From: Clostridia bacterium
GTDB lineage: Bacteria > Bacillota > Clostridia > UMGS1810
DNA: 25,110 bases
Reading direction: 5' to 3'
Assembly (NCBI GenBank): GCA_017549745.1
Contig: JAFYUA010000240.1
Location: forward strand, 1-25,110
Positions 22,603-25,110 of the stretch are shown here, one piece after another; position 1 is the stretch's first letter; each line of letters begins with the position of its first letter. The notes below the pieces were generated by a model. It did no database searches and was not told the DNA's origin. It saw nothing but the letters and a program-made list of their open reading frames with translations. A program made the translations under genes and the position numbers.

Positions 22603-23571
22603 TTAAAATTTATTGATGTCGATAACAACCAGTTCGGGCTGATTGTTTATGCGAAGGATATTTTTGTTTTCAAGACCTGAGCTTACTATGAGAGGCTTGC
22701 CCGAGACATCGTATCTGCCATAGACAAGACCGCCGCTTCGCTCGGGGAGTAGCCCGCCCTCGTGAGTGTACAGAGGACCGAGCACAGGCACTCGCATAAC
22801 TCCGCCGTGGGTGTGACCGCAAAGCATCAGATCACCCCAAAAATCGTGGCTGAACTCTTCAAAAATGAAAGGCTCGTGGACTGCTGTTATTTTGAGGTTG
22901 TCTGAATTCTCATAGATATGGTCAAAAAAGCTTTTTTCAGAATATGACCAGAAAGATGACGGATTTGAGTTGAGCACGCCATACACATCAACTGTCATGT
23001 TTTTGACCTCGATGGTGTCTTTTTCGTTTTTGAGCACCTTGATGCCTGCTTTTTCGAGCTTTTGCTCGAATGAATCCTTGATTTCGAGAAGCTTTGTTTC
23101 GTCGCGGTTGGCTTTGGTAAAGCCAAAATGCTCGTCAAGCTCTTTTTCGTTGAGTGGGAAATCATAGATGCTTTCCACTTCATTGTTGCCATACACATAA
23201 TATGACGGAGCAATCTTTGAAAGCTTGCGCCCCAAATCAGCTGCAAAGTCGGCATCGTCGGTTGCTGAGTTCACCATGTCGCCTGTGCAGATGATGACAT
23301 CGGGCTTTAGCTCTTCAACGCGCGCGATAAGCTTTTGGTTGTCATCGCCATACAGGCAGCTGTGCAAATCGGAAAGCTGAATAACACGAAGTGGACTGTC
23401 TGCCTTGATGCTGCTTACATTGTAGAAGGTTTCTCTGAAATTTCTGTTGCCAATGTAGCTGCACAATACAATCACAATGGCGGTTGCAAGGCACACAAAA
23501 ATCATGCCGAAGGCAAAAAACTTTGCTGCCCTGATATTCTTTTTTGCTTTGGGACTCAAAAATTTATCCAT
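22603..23571 (-). CDS. Membrane-anchored calcineurin-like metallophosphoesterase
   Basis: A 322-aa protein with a helix at about 17-40 and an outside metallophosphoesterase domain. Metal-binding motifs are all present: SDLH (67-70), GD (97-98), GNNE (128-131, in place of the usual GNHE), H232, and GHTHGG (252-257). The YkuE-like subgroup of this kind acts on lipid or envelope phosphates. The replacement of His by Asn at 130 in GN(H/N)E is an unusual detail and may change activity, though other metal ligands remain. ATG 23571 with AAAAGG ten bases upstream is preferred; a longer start at 23628 would lie inside the preceding GT4 gene. In a polysaccharide operon it might recycle undecaprenyl pyrophosphate or cut a phosphodiester in the glycan (inference). 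Confidence 0.85.
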   Translation of the reverse strand: MDKFLSPKAKKNIRAAKFFAFGMIFVCLATAIVIVLCSYIGNRNFRETFYNVSSIKADSPLRVIQLSDLHSCLYGDDNQKLIARVEELKPDVIICTGDMVNSATDDADFAADLGRKLSKIAPSYYVYGNNEVESIYDFPLNEKELDEHFGFTKANRDETKLLEIKDSFEQKLEKAGIKVLKNEKDTIEVKNMTVDVYGVLNSNPSSFWSYSEKSFFDHIYENSDNLKITAVHEPFIFEEFSHDFWGDLMLCGHTHGGVMRVPVLGPLYTHEGGLLPERSGGLVYGRYDVSGKPLIVSSGLENKNILRINNQPELVVIDINKF

Positions 23572-23590
23572 ACTAAACAAACCTTTTCTG

Positions 23591-24709
23591 TTATTTTTTG
23601 TAAAGCTCGCTTGTTGCCTTGGCAACATCGTGCCAGCTGTATTTGTTTAAAATAAATTCGTCTGCACCGATGCGCAGATTCTGCACAAGTGCGCTGTCGT
23701 CACACAGGGTCTGCAGCTTGCGGGCAAGGTCATCTATATTGCTCTTTTTGAAATACATTGCCTTGTGTTCTGCAACCGATGTGTTTTCGGGAATGTCTGA
23801 ACACAAAAGTGCATTTTGATATGCAAGAGCCTCTAAAAGACACAACGACATTCCCTCAAGGTCAGACGGCAGCACTGATATGTAGGCATTTGAATATATC
23901 TCGCAAAGAAGGTCGCCCGATACAAAGCCTGTGAATATGATGTTGGGATTGTCTTTGGCTTTTTCTTTGAGCATTGCTACATAATCGTCGGTATCGCTGG
24001 TGTCGCCTGCGATGACGAGTTTTTTGTCGGTGGTTATCTGGTTGTATGCATCAATAAGGTAGTGAATACCCTTTTCGGCGGTGAGCCTTGATACAACCGA
24101 TATATAGCCATCTTTTTCAAGGCCGTATTTTTCACATATGAGATTTGCCTCTTTGCGTTCGGGGCGGTTGATGCCATTGTGAATGATTACTGTGTCGCGA
24201 TTGTAGGTCTCTTTGAAATAATCGTGGGCAGCTTGGCTGAGCACGATGACCTCATCGGCATATTTGGCAAGAATTTTTTCGCCGAATTTTATGTACTTTG
24301 ATGCAAAGCCTTTGCCCCATTTTTCTCTCTGCCAGTCAAGCCCGTGGACAGTTGCCACACATTTTTTGCCGAATAGCTTGGGAATCCACAATGCCGCACA
24401 CGGGCCCTCAGCATGAAAATGAACAACATCATAATTACCAAATGCCGCCGCGATAGCCGCCGTGAACGAAGCTATCATTGCAGCAAATCCGCGCACATCA
24501 ACCGTGGGCGCTTTTTTGAGCTTTACGCCCTTGTACATTTTGTTTGTCACAGTGCCCACATATTCATTTTCGACCTTATCGGACGAACGGTTATAGCAAG
24601 TGACATCAAGCCCCAATTCAACCAGCATGGGGCAAAGTGTGGTGAGCACATTCTCTATGCCGCCGCGTCTTGACGGAACAACCTTATGACCAATCATGGC
24701 AACTTTCAT
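23591..24709 (-). CDS. Glycosyltransferase family 4 (rhamnosyl/galactosyltransferase-like)
   Basis: A 372-aa GT-B enzyme. The start MKVAMIGHKVVPSRRGGIE is typical of a GT4 subgroup acting early in Gram-positive capsule assembly (DUF1972-like N-terminus). The donor domain has SVVSRLTAEKGIHYL (204-218), and E-x7-E is E285...E293 (EGMSLCLLE). It likely adds the second sugar to the undecaprenyl-linked primer made by the preceding sugar-1-phosphate transferase. ATG 24709 is chosen because CTGGAG stands eight bases upstream and because the longer frame (to 24835) would run backward into that transferase gene, whose stop is 20 bases upstream. Donor sugar unknown. Confidence 0.92.
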   Translation of the reverse strand: MKVAMIGHKVVPSRRGGIENVLTTLCPMLVELGLDVTCYNRSSDKVENEYVGTVTNKMYKGVKLKKAPTVDVRGFAAMIASFTAAIAAAFGNYDVVHFHAEGPCAALWIPKLFGKKCVATVHGLDWQREKWGKGFASKYIKFGEKILAKYADEVIVLSQAAHDYFKETYNRDTVIIHNGINRPERKEANLICEKYGLEKDGYISVVSRLTAEKGIHYLIDAYNQITTDKKLVIAGDTSDTDDYVAMLKEKAKDNPNIIFTGFVSGDLLCEIYSNAYISVLPSDLEGMSLCLLEALAYQNALLCSDIPENTSVAEHKAMYFKKSNIDDLARKLQTLCDDSALVQNLRIGADEFILNKYSWHDVAKATSELYKK

Positions 24710-24729
24710 TTTTTTCACTCCAGAATTCA

Positions 24730-25110
24730 TTATCTGCCTGTGGCAGTAAGCATTACTATAGGTGTTTTGAGCATAATTTTCAAATCGTTTAAGTAGGTGC
24801 GGGTCTGTATGTATTCTATATCCATTTCTACCCACTGTTCAAACGGGACATCGTTTCTGTTTTTGTGAATCTGCCAGGTGCAGGTGATGCCGGGGGTAAC
24901 GAGAAGACGAAGTCTCTGATAGTCAGTATAGTACTGAACCTCTCTGGGCAGCGGCGGCCTTGGACCCACGAGGGTCATGTCGCCTTTGAGCACATTGAAA
25001 AACTGCATGAGCTCATCAAGAGAAACTTTTCTGAGGAACTTGCCCACTCTTGTGATGCGCGGGTCCTCTTTCATTTTGAACACGGGACCATCCATCTCAT
25101 TTTCTTTGGC
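24730..25110 (-). CDS. Undecaprenyl-phosphate sugar-1-phosphate transferase, C-terminal part
   Basis: The gene enters from beyond the window; 126 C-terminal codons are seen. They cover the catalytic part of the bacterial sugar transferase family (WcaJ/CpsE/EpsL-like, PF02397): FKMKEDPRITRVGKFLRKVS, SLDELMQFFNVLKGDMTLVG, then VGPRPPLPREVQYY, VTPGITCTWQ and the usual C-terminus DLKIMLKTP. These enzymes move a sugar-1-phosphate from a nucleotide sugar to undecaprenyl phosphate, the first membrane step of polysaccharide synthesis. The KEDPRIT and LDELPQ-like stretches hold the conserved acidic residues. The N-terminal membrane helix and any extra domain lie outside. It is the first gene of the operon seen here. 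Confidence 0.93.
   Translation of the reverse strand, partial: AKENEMDGPVFKMKEDPRITRVGKFLRKVSLDELMQFFNVLKGDMTLVGPRPPLPREVQYYTDYQRLRLLVTPGITCTWQIHKNRNDVPFEQWVEMDIEYIQTRTYLNDLKIMLKTPIVMLTATGR

Noticed and set aside
24710..24835. A 42-codon N-terminal extension of the first GT4 protein.
   Set aside because: It would overlap the sugar-transferase gene by about 100 bases and precede the family's standard MKVAMIGHK start, which has its own ribosome site.
1..25110. CRISPR array, tRNA, rRNA, transposase or integrase.
   Set aside because: No regularly spaced repeats, no cloverleaf or rRNA stretch and no recombinase motifs were found by eye on either strand.

Overview
The window is almost entirely coded on the minus strand, so transcription runs from high to low coordinates. 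It looks like a chromosomal segment of a low-to-mid GC Gram-positive, most likely a clostridial member of the Bacillota. The reasons are a MurT (lipid II isoglutaminyl synthase) gene, an SdpI-family immunity gene, strong AGGAGG-type ribosome binding sites, and a Gram-positive style exopolysaccharide cluster. Genus cannot be told from the sequence alone.

Region A (about 25110 down to 11344) is one long exopolysaccharide/capsule operon of 12 genes with gaps of about 20 bases or less, or short overlaps. In order of transcription it holds an initiating undecaprenyl-phosphate sugar-1-phosphate transferase (cut by the window edge), a GT4 transferase, a membrane-anchored metallophosphoesterase, a Wzz-like membrane protein, a second Wzz-like protein fused to a degenerate GGDEF domain, a Wzy/O-antigen ligase-type polymerase, a GT4, three GT2 transferases, a degenerate-GGDEF + intact-EAL cyclic-di-GMP phosphodiesterase, and a GtrB/DPM1-like membrane GT2. 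The layout fits Wzx/Wzy-type synthesis with cyclic-di-GMP-type domains built into the operon; no flippase is seen here.

Region B (about 11231 to 8534) is visibly more AT-rich and looks acquired. It holds a 74-aa conserved small protein, two unrelated SGNH-type esterases, a pair of 34-35 base direct repeats bracketing one of them, and an SdpI gene broken by one in-frame TAG. No integrase or transposase is visible.

Region C (about 8432 to 778) is the most interesting part. It is a compact operon with overlapping genes: a DUF4145-like + pseudokinase fusion, an active-looking Hanks-type Ser/Thr kinase, a 49-aa protein, a UPF1-like superfamily 1 helicase with an acidic tail, a 379-aa protein with a predicted winged helix, and a membrane protein with a RanBP2-type zinc finger. 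Kinase plus UPF1-like helicase recalls the Mokosh anti-phage systems, but here the kinase is a separate protein, a pseudokinase is added, and no PLD nuclease is found. It is a candidate undescribed defence or nucleic-acid-surveillance system.

Region D (760 to 1) holds a small four-helix membrane protein and the N-terminal part of MurT, a core cell-wall gene that probably marks the edge of the variable region. No rRNA, tRNA, CRISPR array or transposon was recognised, and no gene-free stretch exceeds 300 bases.
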